A stretch of 64,000 bases of DNA, from contig OZ025784.1 of NCBI GenBank assembly GCA_964019425.1, forward strand, positions 186,001 to 250,000, written 5' to 3'. The translations under genes were made by a program, and so were the position numbers. This document shows positions 11,868-22,708 of this stretch, piece by piece. The DNA comes from Flectonema sp. DT1601. Lineage: Eukaryota > Euglenozoa > Diplonemea > Diplonemida > Diplonemidae. Position 1 is the stretch's first letter. Each line of letters begins with the position of its first letter. The notes beneath the pieces were generated by a model. That model searched no databases. It saw only the letters and a program-made list of their open reading frames with translations, and had not been told where the DNA came from.

Positions 11868-12988
11868 TTACTTAATGTAAGCCTGGGCAGTGTCGTACAA
11901 CACCAATACAAGAGCGGCACCAACGGTACGGAGAACGTTAGCTCCCGCACCCTTGAACATGGCACCAAGACCTTCGTTCTTCATGATCTTAGAGAAGCAG
12001 TCAACAGATCCCTTGTACATCCACTCCTCCTTTGGCTTCTCAGACTGCATCTGGAGACGACGACGGACGGTGTCAAATGGGTATGATGTGTATCCGGCAG
12101 CGATGGCGGCGGTCTGTTTTTTTTATTGTTTTCATTTTTTTCAATATTAATATCAAAGCTCCCACTCTCATGCTTGCTTGGTCAATAACCCAACGAGAAC
12201 AACAAAACAAAACAAAACAAAATAAATTACATACCTGGGCAACAGCGAACTTGGAAGCAAATCCCATGAGACCGAGGTCCTTTGCGTATGGGTTCTTAGT
12301 CTTCAGGGTGTCGAAGATTCCGAAGTAGGTCTGTAGTTGGATTTGATTAGTTTGTCTTCACAACTTCCTAAATAACGAAATAATTTTGATATCGCGTGTG
12401 TGAAATAAATAATAAAATAAAAACACATACACCACGGTATGGGATGATACCAACAACAGAGACTCCGAATCCGTTGTAAAGTCCGAGGACTCCCTTTGGT
12501 CCTCTGGCGGTCTTTCTCAGACAGTCGCCGAGACCGTCGAAGTCACGGGCACCTGAACCGACGTCACTGGCAAGACGTGTACGGGCGTAGTCAAGTGGGT
12601 ACACAATGCAAAGGGAACCGGCTCCGGCAAGACCTCCGGAGGCCATGTTCACGGCGAAGAATGACCAGAACTCAGTGTTTGGGCTGTATGCTGGGAAGAG
12701 AGTCTTGATCAAATCCTTGAAGGCGAAGTTGAACGCCTGAGTTGGGAAGTATCTGATGATGTTGGTAAAGTTTCCACGCCAGAAAGCTCCGAGTCCCTGC
12801 TCAGAGTAGATACGGCTGAAGCAGTTTCCGATACCGGTGTAACGTGGAACCTCCCCAGAGATGATCTTTGGGTTGGCATCCTGGGTCTGGATGACAAGCT
12901 TCACACGCTCGATAGGAGCAGTGCAGGTCTTGGCGATCGAAGCGGAGGTTCCTCCGATAAGGAAATCGGTAAGAAAGGATGATGGCAT
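11868..12988 (-). CDS. mitochondrial ADP/ATP carrier, array copy 4
   Basis: Exons 12431-12988, 12235-12330 and 11868-12113 give the same 299-residue carrier. Intron 1 is 100 bp (12331-12430) and intron 2 121 bp (12114-12234) with about four AAAAC units. Exon 1 has a few silent changes relative to copies 2, 3 and 5 and shares others with copy 1. The predicted 5'-UTR intron is 13007-13055 with a textbook GTGAGT donor and a TTCAG acceptor. Sequence upstream of the acceptor is unrelated to the other copies, so this copy probably has its own promoter. RRRLQM is present. Confidence 0.93.
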
Positions 12989-13404
12989 TTTATTCGAGAT
13001 GAAATACTGAAGAAATATAAATAATGATAAGTAAAAACACAACACACAAACTCACCAAATTTGAACTCTGAGCCTGCAGCACCGACATAACGCTACCCAC
13101 ACAACAATACTTTCATAAATACGGAACACCAGAAGTAAACGTCGTTGTTACTCAAAGCTGTCAAGCAGCTGACCTGTTGGGGGATGAAAATAATGATAAA
13201 AATATCAACGTTGACGGAGGGTACTTTCCCGTCCAAGAACTGATCGCCAGTTCCCCTTTTCGTTGATAAAAATTATCGTTCTTTATTATTGTTTTTTTTT
13301 TATCACCCAACACTTATAGCTCATACACAACATCACGCGCGAACTCAATATAAGCTACCCACAACCCGAGGAGGTGGAAAGGGAGGAAGACATCATCAAC
13401 ATAT
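12989..13404. other. spacer between AAC copies 4 and 5
   Basis: Holds the copy 4 leader and 5'-UTR intron (13007-13055) and otherwise unique non-coding sequence. A weak inverted pair (AAAATAATGATAAAAAT-type A/T blocks around 13185 and 13270) is not convincing. No gene seen. Confidence 0.5.
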
Positions 13405-14565
13405 TTACTTGATGTAAGCCTGGGCAGTGTCGTACAACACCAATACAAGAGCGGCACCAACGGTACGGAGAACGTTAGCTCCCGCACCCTTGAACATGGC
13501 ACCAAGACCTTCGTTCTTCATGATCTTAGAGAAGCAGTCAACAGATCCCTTGTACATCCACTCCTCCTTTGGCTTCTCAGACTGCATCTGGAGACGACGA
13601 CGGACGGTGTCAAATGGGTATGATGTGTATCCGGCAGCGATGGCGGCGGTCTGTTTTTTTTATTGTTTTCATTTTTTTCAATATTAATATCAAAGCTCCC
13701 ACTCTCATGCTTGCTTGGTCAATAACCCAACTAGAATAACAAAACAAAACAAAACAAAACAAAACAAAACAAAACAAAACAAAACAAAACAAAACAAAAT
13801 AAATTACATACCTGGGCAACAGCGAACTTGGAAGCAAATCCCATGAGACCGAGGTCCTTTGCGTATGGGTTCTTAGTCTTCAGGGTGTCGAAGATTCCGA
13901 AGTAGGTCTGTAGTTGGATTTGATTAGTTTGTCTTCACAACTTCCTAAATAACGAAATAATTTTGATATCGCGTGTGAGAAATAAATAATAAAATAAAAA
14001 CACATACACCACGGTATGGGATGATACCAACAACAGAGACTCCGAATCCGTTGTAAAGTCCGAGGACTCCCTTTGGTCCTCTGGCGGTCTTTCTCAGACA
14101 GTCACCGAGACCGTCGAAGTCACGGGCACCTGAACCAACGTCACTGGCAAGACGTGTACGGGCGTAGTCAAGTGGGTACACAATGCAAAGGGAACCGGCT
14201 CCAGCAAGACCTCCGGAGGCCATGTTCACGGCGAAGAATGACCAGAACTCAGTGTTTGGGCTGTATGCTGGGAAGAGAGTCTTGATCAAATCCTTGAAGG
14301 CGAAGTTGAACGCCTGAGTTGGGAAGTATCTGATGATGTTGGTAAAGTTTCCACGCCAGAAAGCTCCGAGTCCCTGCTCAGAGTAGATACGGCTGAAGCA
14401 GTTTCCGATACCGGTGTAACGTGGAACCTCCCCAGAGATGATCTTTGGGTTGGCATCCTGGGTCTGGATGACAAGCTTCACACGCTCGATAGGAGCAGTG
14501 CAGGTCTTGGCGATCGAAGCGGAGGTTCCTCCGATAAGGAAATCGGTAAGAAAGGATGATGGCAT
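13405..14565 (-). CDS. mitochondrial ADP/ATP carrier, array copy 5
   Basis: Exons 14008-14565, 13812-13907 and 13405-13650 give the 299-residue carrier. Intron 1 is 100 bp (13908-14007). Intron 2 is 161 bp (13651-13811) with about eleven AAAAC units. The predicted 5'-UTR intron 14584-14628 (GTATTG...TTCAG) is nearly identical to that of copy 1, so these two share a longer 5' homology than the rest, while their 3' flanks differ. The last Ile codon is ATC. This is the first copy in transcription order after the divergent carrier. Confidence 0.93.
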
Positions 14566-14702
14566 TTTATTCGAGATGAAATACTGAAGGGAGGAGAGAG
14601 AAAAGAAATTATTCAAAAAAAACAATACCAAACCACTCACACATTTGGAAACCTAATATTTGATACATTCTAACCCCCTCCCCGTTGGCGTAGAATTGAT
14701 TA

Positions 14703-15584
14703 TTATTTACCAAAATATAAGAACTCATCATTCCTTATCTGCCGACAAATATCATACAATGAAAGTAATAATGCCGCAGGTACAATCCTTCCTATTGATA
14801 ATCCTCGAAGGAGAACATGAATTCCTTCTTCTCTGGAGACGGTAATTAAACATCCCAACCAGTTTATATATTTCTTATTAATTCCGAATGCCGATTGCGT
14901 GTTTGATAATTTCATTTTAAGTCTAACGACTTCAAAAGGTCTATGAATAAAAACAGCAGCTGTAGATGTAATTAACGACAATGAAGCATTCCATGATAGT
15001 TTCCATAACGGACTAGCTCCACGACGACGACGTGTTCTTATAGCTGGATATTGATATCTAAATGAATCGTATAACCCGATATAGGTACCGAAAAACACCA
15101 TACTCGGTAGGGTTGAGTGTCTGAAGCCTTTGTACATGTTCCTAACTCCACCAGAAACAGAAAACCCAACTTGAGTAAGAGGATAAGTCACAGCGTGTGC
15201 TATTGCTCCAGCCATCATCGCGTTTTGAATATTGTGTGTAATGGCTTTTGTGTATTCTGATTTCCTATATGGCTCAACTCTAATTTCTTTTATCAAATCC
15301 TTGATGGCAAAGACACCACCATCCCTCAAAAGCGAGCTACTCGCTGCTATTTTATTCAGTCTAGGTAAAAATACTTTTATTCCTTCACGTTGGTACATGC
15401 TTTTAGCACTGTCGATAACTCCGTAGAGTCTTTTTTCTTCACCTGATACGATTCTCGGATTCGCATCTTGAAACGCGAAATTGTTAAATGTCCGGTGGAA
15501 TGGCTCGCTGCAAATATTTAGTGCGCAGCTTATCCCTCCAGCAAGAACGAAGTCACTTGCTGTTGTTGTAATCAAATCTATCAT
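14703..15584 (-). CDS. divergent mitochondrial carrier derived from the AAC family
   Basis: A 293-residue intronless protein adjacent to the AAC array on the same strand. Blocks such as QDANPRIVSGEEKRLYG, FAIKDLIKE and the final LLLSLYDICRQ align directly with [26 protein letters not shown] and [11 protein letters not shown] of the array genes, so it is an AAC paralogue. The carrier motifs are eroded. The first reads SEPFHRTFN and the second YPLTQVGFS, both without the acidic residue; only the third (RPFEVVRLK) is intact. There is no RRRMMM or RRRLQM. It could be a carrier with a new substrate, a non-transporting relative, or a decaying copy. The intact 880-bp frame and conserved spacing favour a functional protein. 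Confidence 0.8.
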   Translation of the reverse strand: MIDLITTTASDFVLAGGISCALNICSEPFHRTFNNFAFQDANPRIVSGEEKRLYGVIDSAKSMYQREGIKVFLPRLNKIAASSSLLRDGGVFAIKDLIKEIRVEPYRKSEYTKAITHNIQNAMMAGAIAHAVTYPLTQVGFSVSGGVRNMYKGFRHSTLPSMVFFGTYIGLYDSFRYQYPAIRTRRRRGASPLWKLSWNASLSLITSTAAVFIHRPFEVVRLKMKLSNTQSAFGINKKYINWLGCLITVSREEGIHVLLRGLSIGRIVPAALLLSLYDICRQIRNDEFLYFGK

Positions 15585-15768
15585 TTTAGGGAGGAGGGGG
15601 ATGAGCCTTTGATTTATGAAAAAAAAAAAATATTATTATTATTATTATTGTCATTGTATAGGTTGGTAAGTTACATACAAACTTAGAAGAAATACTAGTG
15701 AAGCTGAAGCTGCAAAACTCCGTACAATAATTTTTTTTTTTTTTTTTTAAAAGTTCAAAAAGTGAAAC

Positions 15769-16818
15769 TTAGTCACCCGCATCACCATCAGTATCATCCA
15801 CGGCAGGGTTAGGTGATAAAAGTGTCGGAAGATCGAAGTCCTTACCCTTACAAGGGCCTGGCTCTTTCTTGGGAGGCGTTGCTGGAGGTGGTGGAAGCAA
15901 AGTACTAGTCGGAGTAGTTCTAAGTGTACCCACAGGATTGAGATGGAATTCACTATTCTTTTGAAAGGCTATCGGAAGCGCTGGTATCAACGATCCGCTT
16001 TTAACGAACCCTTGCAACCCGTCAAAGTCAACCAATGAGAACTTACCCGTCGGCATTGATCGAAGCACAACTGGTTTCCCTGCAGGTACTACTACAGCAC
16101 TTGCTGATCCTCTGATTCCAAGGTAACGTGATTTTTCATTAGCATCAATTCGAAGTCGACATCCACCTGGATATTTCTGTGGACATATTAAACAGGTTGC
16201 GCGTAACTTCTCTGTTTGATTTTTTAACATCGTGACTTCACTTTCCAATTGAATAACATTATCTCTGAGTGAATCTGTTACCTGATCTTCTTTCTGTTTT
16301 AGTTGAAGAATACTTTGAACTGATTTGTGTTTACGTTCACTATCTTCAAGCATCAATTCCACATCATGAATCTCTTTATGTAGACGAGTTATTTCAAGTT
16401 GTAATTTCGTTTCTTTCGCACTAGGAGTAGCGATGGTTGGTAGGGTATAAGAAACTTCGTTTTTTCTCTTGCTTTGAGACAGTTGTCGTAATGCTGTTCC
16501 CAAGAACAAACTGAGTCGGTATGCCAATGTGTGTCTGACTGTCAAGTCACGGTCTCCGAGTTGAATTGTGCAGCCAAGCTTTTCCTTACACTGCTTGACA
16601 TGCTTTGGTTCCGGAACATAGTCACCAACTGCTTCAGCTATAAACGCAAAAACTAGTTGGATTGCTGACTGAAGATCAGCTGTATCTGCAACTTGAATTC
16701 TCATAGCAGAGAATTTCACTGCTCCATCACACGAAACAACCTCTCCATAGGGACTCGCTTGTACTAATAGTTCGAGGGATTGTTTGGTTTTTGGTCTTTT
16801 CTTTTTTTGTTGTGGCAT
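15769..16818 (-). CDS. coiled-coil protein of unknown function with SH3-like segment
   Basis: A 349-residue single-exon protein. Residues 1-130 are a globular region starting with a basic MPQQKKKRPKTK. Residues about 140-215 are heptad-like and strongly predicted as coiled coil (ETKLQLEITRLHKEIHDVEL, then LESEVTMLKNQTEKLRA). A CPQKYPGGC cysteine pair follows. Residues about 235-290 (GIRGSASAVVVPAGKPVVLR ... GLQGFVKSGSLIP) read like a small SH3-type beta barrel. The tail is Pro/Thr-rich and acidic. I do not recognise the family. It lies 184 bases upstream (in window order) of the divergent carrier with a T-run between them. Confidence 0.7.
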   Translation of the reverse strand: MPQQKKKRPKTKQSLELLVQASPYGEVVSCDGAVKFSAMRIQVADTADLQSAIQLVFAFIAEAVGDYVPEPKHVKQCKEKLGCTIQLGDRDLTVRHTLAYRLSLFLGTALRQLSQSKRKNEVSYTLPTIATPSAKETKLQLEITRLHKEIHDVELMLEDSERKHKSVQSILQLKQKEDQVTDSLRDNVIQLESEVTMLKNQTEKLRATCLICPQKYPGGCRLRIDANEKSRYLGIRGSASAVVVPAGKPVVLRSMPTGKFSLVDFDGLQGFVKSGSLIPALPIAFQKNSEFHLNPVGTLRTTPTSTLLPPPPATPPKKEPGPCKGKDFDLPTLLSPNPAVDDTDGDAGD

Positions 16819-17299
16819 TTATTAAGAGATACCTTGAAAAAAAAAAACAATACAAGTATACTAGAAATATTTCATATAGCTGACGGTAACGGTCTGATGC
16901 AAGAGAAGACGTCTCTGTCGTTTTTTTTTTTTTCTTGGAACCTGTTTTTTTGAGGAATTAAATATGAAATTCAACAAATGCTCAAAATTCTTTTAAAAAA
17001 AAAGAGGGAAAAAAAATAAAGAACTGGAAATATTCTTTTTTTTTTTTTCTTTTTGAGACATTGTTCTCTCTTTTTTCTTTCCACAGAATAATTGCACATC
17101 GCAAACAAACCAAACCAAAGATTAGATTTTTTTTTTTTTTTTTGATGGTCATTGTTTTATATTCAGTGTAACACAGTCTTCTTTTTTTTACAAAACGTGT
17201 AGTATCGATCTTATTTCTTTCTTTTTTTTTTTTTTTTCCCCAGAAAAATCTCAAATTACATAAGTTCCCAGTGTACAATATAGGTTGTGTAATAACCTC
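16819..17299. other. A/T-rich spacer
   Basis: Composed largely of T-runs of 10-16 bases separated by short mixed segments. No gene, RNA or repeat family recognised. Confidence 0.5.
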
Positions 17300-19207
17300 T
17301 CATGCTGTTGCCCCACCAGCAGAACCCCTGGCCGTGTCAAGTATCTTTCTTATAGAAGACGCGTTCGCTCGTTGTGACATTCCGAGTTTACCAGCTTTGA
17401 TAGCTACGACGTTATAATCAACGCTGATGAACGAAGTCATCAGATATTCGTATGCTTTAGTAGAAGTTGGAGATAGAAGAATAACAACAAAACTACCAAC
17501 TAATTTAAGCTCCAATTCCATCACAGTTGACTTCAACAGAGTAAGAACGTCATCAGTAGTGTTGCGTAGCTGATGAAGAGCTTGAAAGTATGATGTGAGA
17601 GCGAGATTGTATTCTTTTTTTTTTAATGAATTATTTCCTTCGATTCTCAGGTCATCGGGAGTGTGTTTCTCACCATTCAGAGGAGTTCCAGTCATTGCGT
17701 AAAGCTCTTCTAAGTTGTTTATGTATTGTCCAACAATCTTACACACGCTCAACAATGAAGATTCAGATGCCTCACAATAACCAGAGCTGTTAGTGATTGT
17801 AGTTCGTAGTTTAGCAGCGGCAATTCCACCTCCAAATTTTTCAGACTGAACAACACAAAACATCGCCTCAGAAAAGTGATCAAGATGATACAGACAAGTA
17901 GCAGTCCTATACCAAGCCTTTCCTCTTGTGGAGTCTATGAATGTTGCTGCCAGTGAAAATAGAACTCCACAGCTGTAATTCTTTTGATGAATACACACAA
18001 GAGAACTATTCAGTAGAAGAGCCGAAATAATTTCCCCATTCGGAATTCGAATACCCAAATCATCATCACCTGTCAGGAGGGTCGTCTGTTTAACCTCCTC
18101 AAGAGTTCCTTTTCCAGAAATTATTTTGTTGAAGACATCAGGATCGAAATCTGGTACAACCACACGTTCTGAACATATCTCATTAGTAGTTAAGTTCTTC
18201 GCAGCTGTACTATACGATTTGATTGGGTTTACGTCTTCTTTGATAGAAGGAATTGAATAGCTTCGTTGAATAAATTCAACTGCTGAGTCAAAAAATAATT
18301 TTGGTCGGAGAGATGTATGTGCCGGTGGACCACCCTCTTCATTCTCAATATGAATTGTAAATAAACTTTTACGTCCAATAAAATTTTCCATTACAGCAAT
18401 AGTTTGATCCATAGGAACGATGACATCACTACTGGCATGCGCGAATAGTATCGACGTTGAAGGAGATAGTTTCGCAGCACAATTCTTTATGTTGACTGAA
18501 TCTAAATCAAACGCTGCTCTACTTTGAATTGATTTCTTAACAGCAGTGATTCCCATATTAATAACAGGTTGTGGCAACCAAGTAGCCGACTGACTAACAG
18601 CCGATACAAGCAAGTCACGTATACTTGAATACGTGCTGTCTGAAATAATTGTTTTGATTTGAGAATCACGAGAGGCATATGAAATAGCAGTGGCTGCACC
18701 CATGGAACGTCCCCAAAGTATTATATTTTGTAATGAATATTTTTGTTGGAGATACTCAGTAGCAATGCACACGTCGTGTACTTCTATAGATCCTAAAGTT
18801 ACGTAGGAACCTTCAGAATTCCCACATCCGGAAAAATCAAATGCAAAAACAGATAAACCGACCTCAACCAACGAAGGCAACAACTCCAACACTTCTACCT
18901 TAGAACCGTATGATGAATGGAGATACAAGATAGTTGGTCTATCTCGATTGTTATCAGATTCTGGTTTCCAATAACTACATTCTAAGTTCAGTCCTTTCGC
19001 ATTCTCTAATTTAGTATCTTCTCTAACATAAACATCTCCCCTCATTGACTGAAACCTAACCGGCCCTAAGTCATCGACAGTGTACCGACACCTCTCTGGA
19101 CGGATTAAAAATGTTACTAATTTCTCCCAGCCTTCCTTCAGACTATTGAAAACTGCGTATCCACTTGCCGACACTGCGAGGATCGGAACTTGCCATGCGA
19201 ATGACAT
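17300..19207 (-). CDS. alpha/beta-hydrolase with TPR-like C-terminus
   Basis: The reading frame is open from 19312, but the start at 19207 (MSFAWQVPIL) is preferred because the extra 35 residues look like translated A/T-rich leader. The protein is about 635 residues. The N-terminal half is a serine hydrolase of the alpha/beta-hydrolase clan: ILYLHSSYGSK (oxyanion strand), FDFSGCGNSEG, nucleophile elbow GRSMG, acid in HASSDVIVP and a histidine in GPPAHTS. It is most like the ABHD13/17-type peptidase S33-like proteins. A hydrophobic N-terminal stretch may anchor it in a membrane. The C-terminal half has helical repeats, with two recognisable TPR-like units (KAWYRTATCLYHLDHFSEAM and LRIEGNNSLKKKEYNLALTS). 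The substrate is unknown. Confidence 0.8.
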   Translation of the reverse strand: MSFAWQVPILAVSASGYAVFNSLKEGWEKLVTFLIRPERCRYTVDDLGPVRFQSMRGDVYVREDTKLENAKGLNLECSYWKPESDNNRDRPTILYLHSSYGSKVEVLELLPSLVEVGLSVFAFDFSGCGNSEGSYVTLGSIEVHDVCIATEYLQQKYSLQNIILWGRSMGAATAISYASRDSQIKTIISDSTYSSIRDLLVSAVSQSATWLPQPVINMGITAVKKSIQSRAAFDLDSVNIKNCAAKLSPSTSILFAHASSDVIVPMDQTIAVMENFIGRKSLFTIHIENEEGGPPAHTSLRPKLFFDSAVEFIQRSYSIPSIKEDVNPIKSYSTAAKNLTTNEICSERVVVPDFDPDVFNKIISGKGTLEEVKQTTLLTGDDDLGIRIPNGEIISALLLNSSLVCIHQKNYSCGVLFSLAATFIDSTRGKAWYRTATCLYHLDHFSEAMFCVVQSEKFGGGIAAAKLRTTITNSSGYCEASESSLLSVCKIVGQYINNLEELYAMTGTPLNGEKHTPDDLRIEGNNSLKKKEYNLALTSYFQALHQLRNTTDDVLTLLKSTVMELELKLVGSFVVILLSPTSTKAYEYLMTSFISVDYNVVAIKAGKLGMSQRANASSIRKILDTARGSAGGATA

Positions 19208-19889
19208 AACGTTGTCTGATGAGAGAGGAAGGTGAGGTAAGCTCAAAATAGAGAAATATATTTTCAAAATTAATAAAAACAACCATCGTAATAACCCGCA
19301 CACCACATCCAAATATGCAGGGGGGAGAGGAGGTGGGCAATAGTTTTTTTTTTTTTTTTTTTGAGTTGTATTTTAATTAAGAAAAACCTACACTTCCAAA
19401 AGGTTATAACAAGATACGTGCGATTTTTTTTTTTTTTTTTTCTCCCCTCAAAGCCAAGACGACTACATACCTTAACAGTTTTAGAAAAAAAAAAGAAAGA
19501 AAGAAAAAAAAGACAGAACGAGACGAGATAAGGGATGGAGAAGCTGGCAACCAGATAGGTAGGCAACCAACGTTAAAGTGGCAAAGGTCAAAAAAAAAAA
19601 AATAAACATATTAGTAGCAACATAAATTCGTGGCAAGATAACACTAATTTATTCAGAAAACTCGTTTAGCCTACCGTTAAATAGGGTTGCCCTCCCGCCC
19701 CCTCTTTTTTTTTTTTTTTTTTTTTTTTTCCTCCTCGACCAAAGAATTTGTTTGTAAAAAAAAAAAAAAAAAACCAATCCCGTTACCGTCAACGAAAAGT
19801 AGCTTCCACGACTGTGAACGGAATCACCAAATGGACACCAAAGGCTTTCAGCCGAATAGAACAACACGTCATCCATAAAAGAAACAGTC
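19208..19889. other. A/T-rich spacer
   Basis: Contains T-runs of 15-23 bases and an 18-base A-run near 19757. Small frames across it are homopolymer artefacts. It includes the uncertain upstream part of the hydrolase frame (19208-19312). Confidence 0.5.
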
Positions 19890-22316
19890 CTAACGTTTAC
19901 TTCTCCTCGATACGTCTACTGTTCTATCAGATAAAGTTTTAACACCTGGGGAGACACCAGTCACCGTTCCTGTTCGAGGTGCTGGAAGACGAGCTCCACG
20001 TCCTTTGGGGATATCAGTAGTTTTTGAGACTGCTGGTGGAGGTGGTGCTTTCGAAAGTTTTTGCATAAAGGTTTTAAAGAGCAAGTGATCAGATTGACAA
20101 GTAAATTGCAGTTCCGAGTGGGCCTTATTAGCGAGTTCTATTTCTACAACGTGGTCAGATTTCTTAGTTTTCATTTCCTCGCGAGATTTTCCGTACTCGA
20201 CAGCGACTGCTGCAGCTTCACCTTCAAACTTGTAATCACTAGTCATTTGATTGAGTTCCTCACCACATCTCTTTTCTATTTCTCGATAACAGAGAGGTTC
20301 GTTGTACCAAATGCAACATCCGCCTTCTTCAACTAAGCGAGTGTCAGTGCACGGTGAACCGTGTCTCATTCCTCTGTTGCAATTACTGTGATACCAAACC
20401 TTTTCTCTGTGTTTTGATGTGACAATGCTGATGGCGAGTCCCATTCGGTCAGCTCTACCAGTTCTTCCTATTCTATGAATGTAGTCTTCAGCTTTATCTG
20501 GTAGAGTCATATTTATAACATACGGTAGTTGTTTGATATCTAGACCACGAGCCGCTACGTCTGTACAAATTAAAAACCTCACCTCACCTTCCTTAAACAT
20601 TTCTAAGTTATTTCTTCTCGTTCTGATATCAAATCCAGAATGGAGAGCAACATTTGAATAAGGATTTTCTTTACCTTTTTCAATTCGTTCTTTCGTTCCA
20701 GATTCTGAGGCGTTTACTCGGAGTTGTCCGCCTTTTTTGTTGAGAAAATCGCTTAAGTGGTTGCAGTCATCACGAGTTCTGCAAAAAACGAGGCATTGTT
20801 CCATTCTGTGAGCGTCGATAACTTTTAAAAGGATTTCAGGTTTCAGTAATTTAATACGTTCAGAAGTCTTGCAGGACATTCTGTTGAGAGGAGCTGGACC
20901 GTCATTGTCAGCATCTAAATTGTGAACGCCGTCAGTTTCGATGACTCCTCGTTCCCAACGATCGTCATCATCTGGATCAGCGAAGACAATTCCATGATGA
21001 ACTGTTTCTGGAACAAAGTCTTTACCCTTCAAGTCAACCCAAGTAGCTGAAGGACACAATTGTTTTTGTAATGTTTGAATAGCCGGGTCGTGAAGAGTCG
21101 CACTGAACATACAAACTTGAAGTGTATCACGACAACTTTCTTTTATTTGTTTGTACATATCTCTTAGAGTCCCCACAGTGTCCGGATCAACTAGTCTGTC
21201 AGCCTCATCAAGTACCATGAATTGACATTGTTTTAGAGAAAAAACGTTATTTTCTTCTAATTGTAAGAACTGTTTTACTCTTTGAGGTGTACACACAACA
21301 ATGTCAACACCCTGCTCGAGTTGAGATTGAAGCTGACGAGAGTCTGTACGTCCAAACATCGAACAGACCTCTAGCGAAGGATCGCTTATGTATTTCGTAA
21401 ATTTTTTCAACTCATCAACAATCTGTTGGCAGAGTTCTAAAGTAGGCTCCATAATAATACATTTCGGATGGTGTCCTTGTTTGTCTTTTTCTTGAACTCT
21501 CCTTCTTATGAAGTTACTAAATATTTTTTCTTGTTCAACTCCTTTTGCCGCTTCAATCCATTGGTAGCCAGGTGGGAGTTTGTATGAGTTTTTTGAGTCG
21601 TTTTTGGAAGTAAAATTGACTTTCGCAGAACAGAATGACGAAGACACGCATGGAAACAGAGGAAGATCATCGCAACGCTCAGGTATTTGGAATGCCTCTC
21701 CAAGGTCAGTTCCGTTTTTTAGAAAACTGATGGTACCAGCATCCCTGTCAAGAAGACAAACAATTTTGTCACCAACGGCAAAACTTGTCGCGTAGTCTAA
21801 GGATTTATTGTTGTGGATTTTCTGACCAGAAGAAGTGTATCCGAATCCAAATTTGTCATAACCTAAGTTTAATGAGCCTTTGTCAGTAACCCATCCGAAC
21901 TTAACCTCCTTACCTGCCAGTAGTTTTCCGCTGAAGGCCCATTTTCCTTTCGTAACTCCGAAGGTAGCTCGACACCCACCGATGGTTTTCATGTTTTTTA
22001 TTGAACACATCTTTCCTCCTTCGGAAACCCGCATCTCGTCCTTGTAGTCATCTTTATTCAACAAACAATGTTGTACTGTCGTTTTTACTTTTTCCGCGCT
22101 CACGTTTCTATTTAAATTTTCCCATACTGCTTGAATAATTGGAAGGCAGAATGCTCCAGTTTTTCCAGCTCCAGTTTCAGCAGCACACATGACATCACCT
22201 CCACCTAATATAAGAGGAATAGCATCCTGTTGAACAGGTTTTGGTAGAAACCATTCCATCTCTTCTAATGACTTGCACAGCTCATCCATCATTCCGAGTT
22301 CCTCAAATGCAGCCAT
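19890..22316 (-). CDS. DDX1: DEAD-box RNA helicase DDX1 with SPRY insert
   Basis: An 808-residue single-exon protein. The order of domains is diagnostic for DDX1: helicase motif I (AAETGAGKT, about residue 45) comes first, a SPRY domain is inserted (about 110-255, with KWAFSGKL, FGWVTD, GDKIVCLLDRDAGTISFLKNG), and the rest of the DEAD core follows (VLDEADRL, about 372; FSATLHDP), then the C-terminal helicase domain with CTDVAARGLDI and HRIGRTGRADR. Human DDX1 is about 740 residues; the excess is mainly a linker and a Pro/Ser/Thr-rich tail. DDX1 acts in tRNA ligase complexes, RNA processing and RNA-DNA hybrid repair in other eukaryotes. The ATPase motifs look complete, so activity is expected. 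Confidence 0.95.
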   Translation of the reverse strand: MAAFEELGMMDELCKSLEEMEWFLPKPVQQDAIPLILGGGDVMCAAETGAGKTGAFCLPIIQAVWENLNRNVSAEKVKTTVQHCLLNKDDYKDEMRVSEGGKMCSIKNMKTIGGCRATFGVTKGKWAFSGKLLAGKEVKFGWVTDKGSLNLGYDKFGFGYTSSGQKIHNNKSLDYATSFAVGDKIVCLLDRDAGTISFLKNGTDLGEAFQIPERCDDLPLFPCVSSSFCSAKVNFTSKNDSKNSYKLPPGYQWIEAAKGVEQEKIFSNFIRRRVQEKDKQGHHPKCIIMEPTLELCQQIVDELKKFTKYISDPSLEVCSMFGRTDSRQLQSQLEQGVDIVVCTPQRVKQFLQLEENNVFSLKQCQFMVLDEADRLVDPDTVGTLRDMYKQIKESCRDTLQVCMFSATLHDPAIQTLQKQLCPSATWVDLKGKDFVPETVHHGIVFADPDDDDRWERGVIETDGVHNLDADNDGPAPLNRMSCKTSERIKLLKPEILLKVIDAHRMEQCLVFCRTRDDCNHLSDFLNKKGGQLRVNASESGTKERIEKGKENPYSNVALHSGFDIRTRRNNLEMFKEGEVRFLICTDVAARGLDIKQLPYVINMTLPDKAEDYIHRIGRTGRADRMGLAISIVTSKHREKVWYHSNCNRGMRHGSPCTDTRLVEEGGCCIWYNEPLCYREIEKRCGEELNQMTSDYKFEGEAAAVAVEYGKSREEMKTKKSDHVVEIELANKAHSELQFTCQSDHLLFKTFMQKLSKAPPPPAVSKTTDIPKGRGARLPAPRTGTVTGVSPGVKTLSDRTVDVSRRSKR

Positions 22317-22708
22317 CGTGGTGGTGTTTTTTGTGTGTTTTTTATATAAAAAAAAACTTCCGACTACGTGTTACTGCAGAATGAAAAAAAAAGGTTAAAA
22401 ATAAGCATCGGATCTCAAACTTGACTAGGTATTCATCATATCAAATGTTAACTAAATTTAAAAGGGGGGGCTGAATGATAGTAATTGAGACTCCGCAACG
22501 TACACAAATCACAACTACTAACAAAAACGATAAAAGGCAAGTCAACTGTAAGGAGATTTAAAAGGGGACAAAAAAAAAATTGTAAAATCTAAATAATATA
22601 AAGAATGCTGCTAATGTTCTAAAAGGGGTAAATCTATTTTTTTTTTTTTTTTTTTTTAAATTTTTACTGAGTAACAGAATAAGGTTTAATTATGAACTGG
22701 ATGCAGTA
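22317..22708. other. A/T-rich spacer downstream of the NPHP4-like gene
   Basis: No gene seen. A 20-base T-run occurs near 22640. Immediately to its right is a partial duplicate of the neighbouring gene. Confidence 0.5.
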
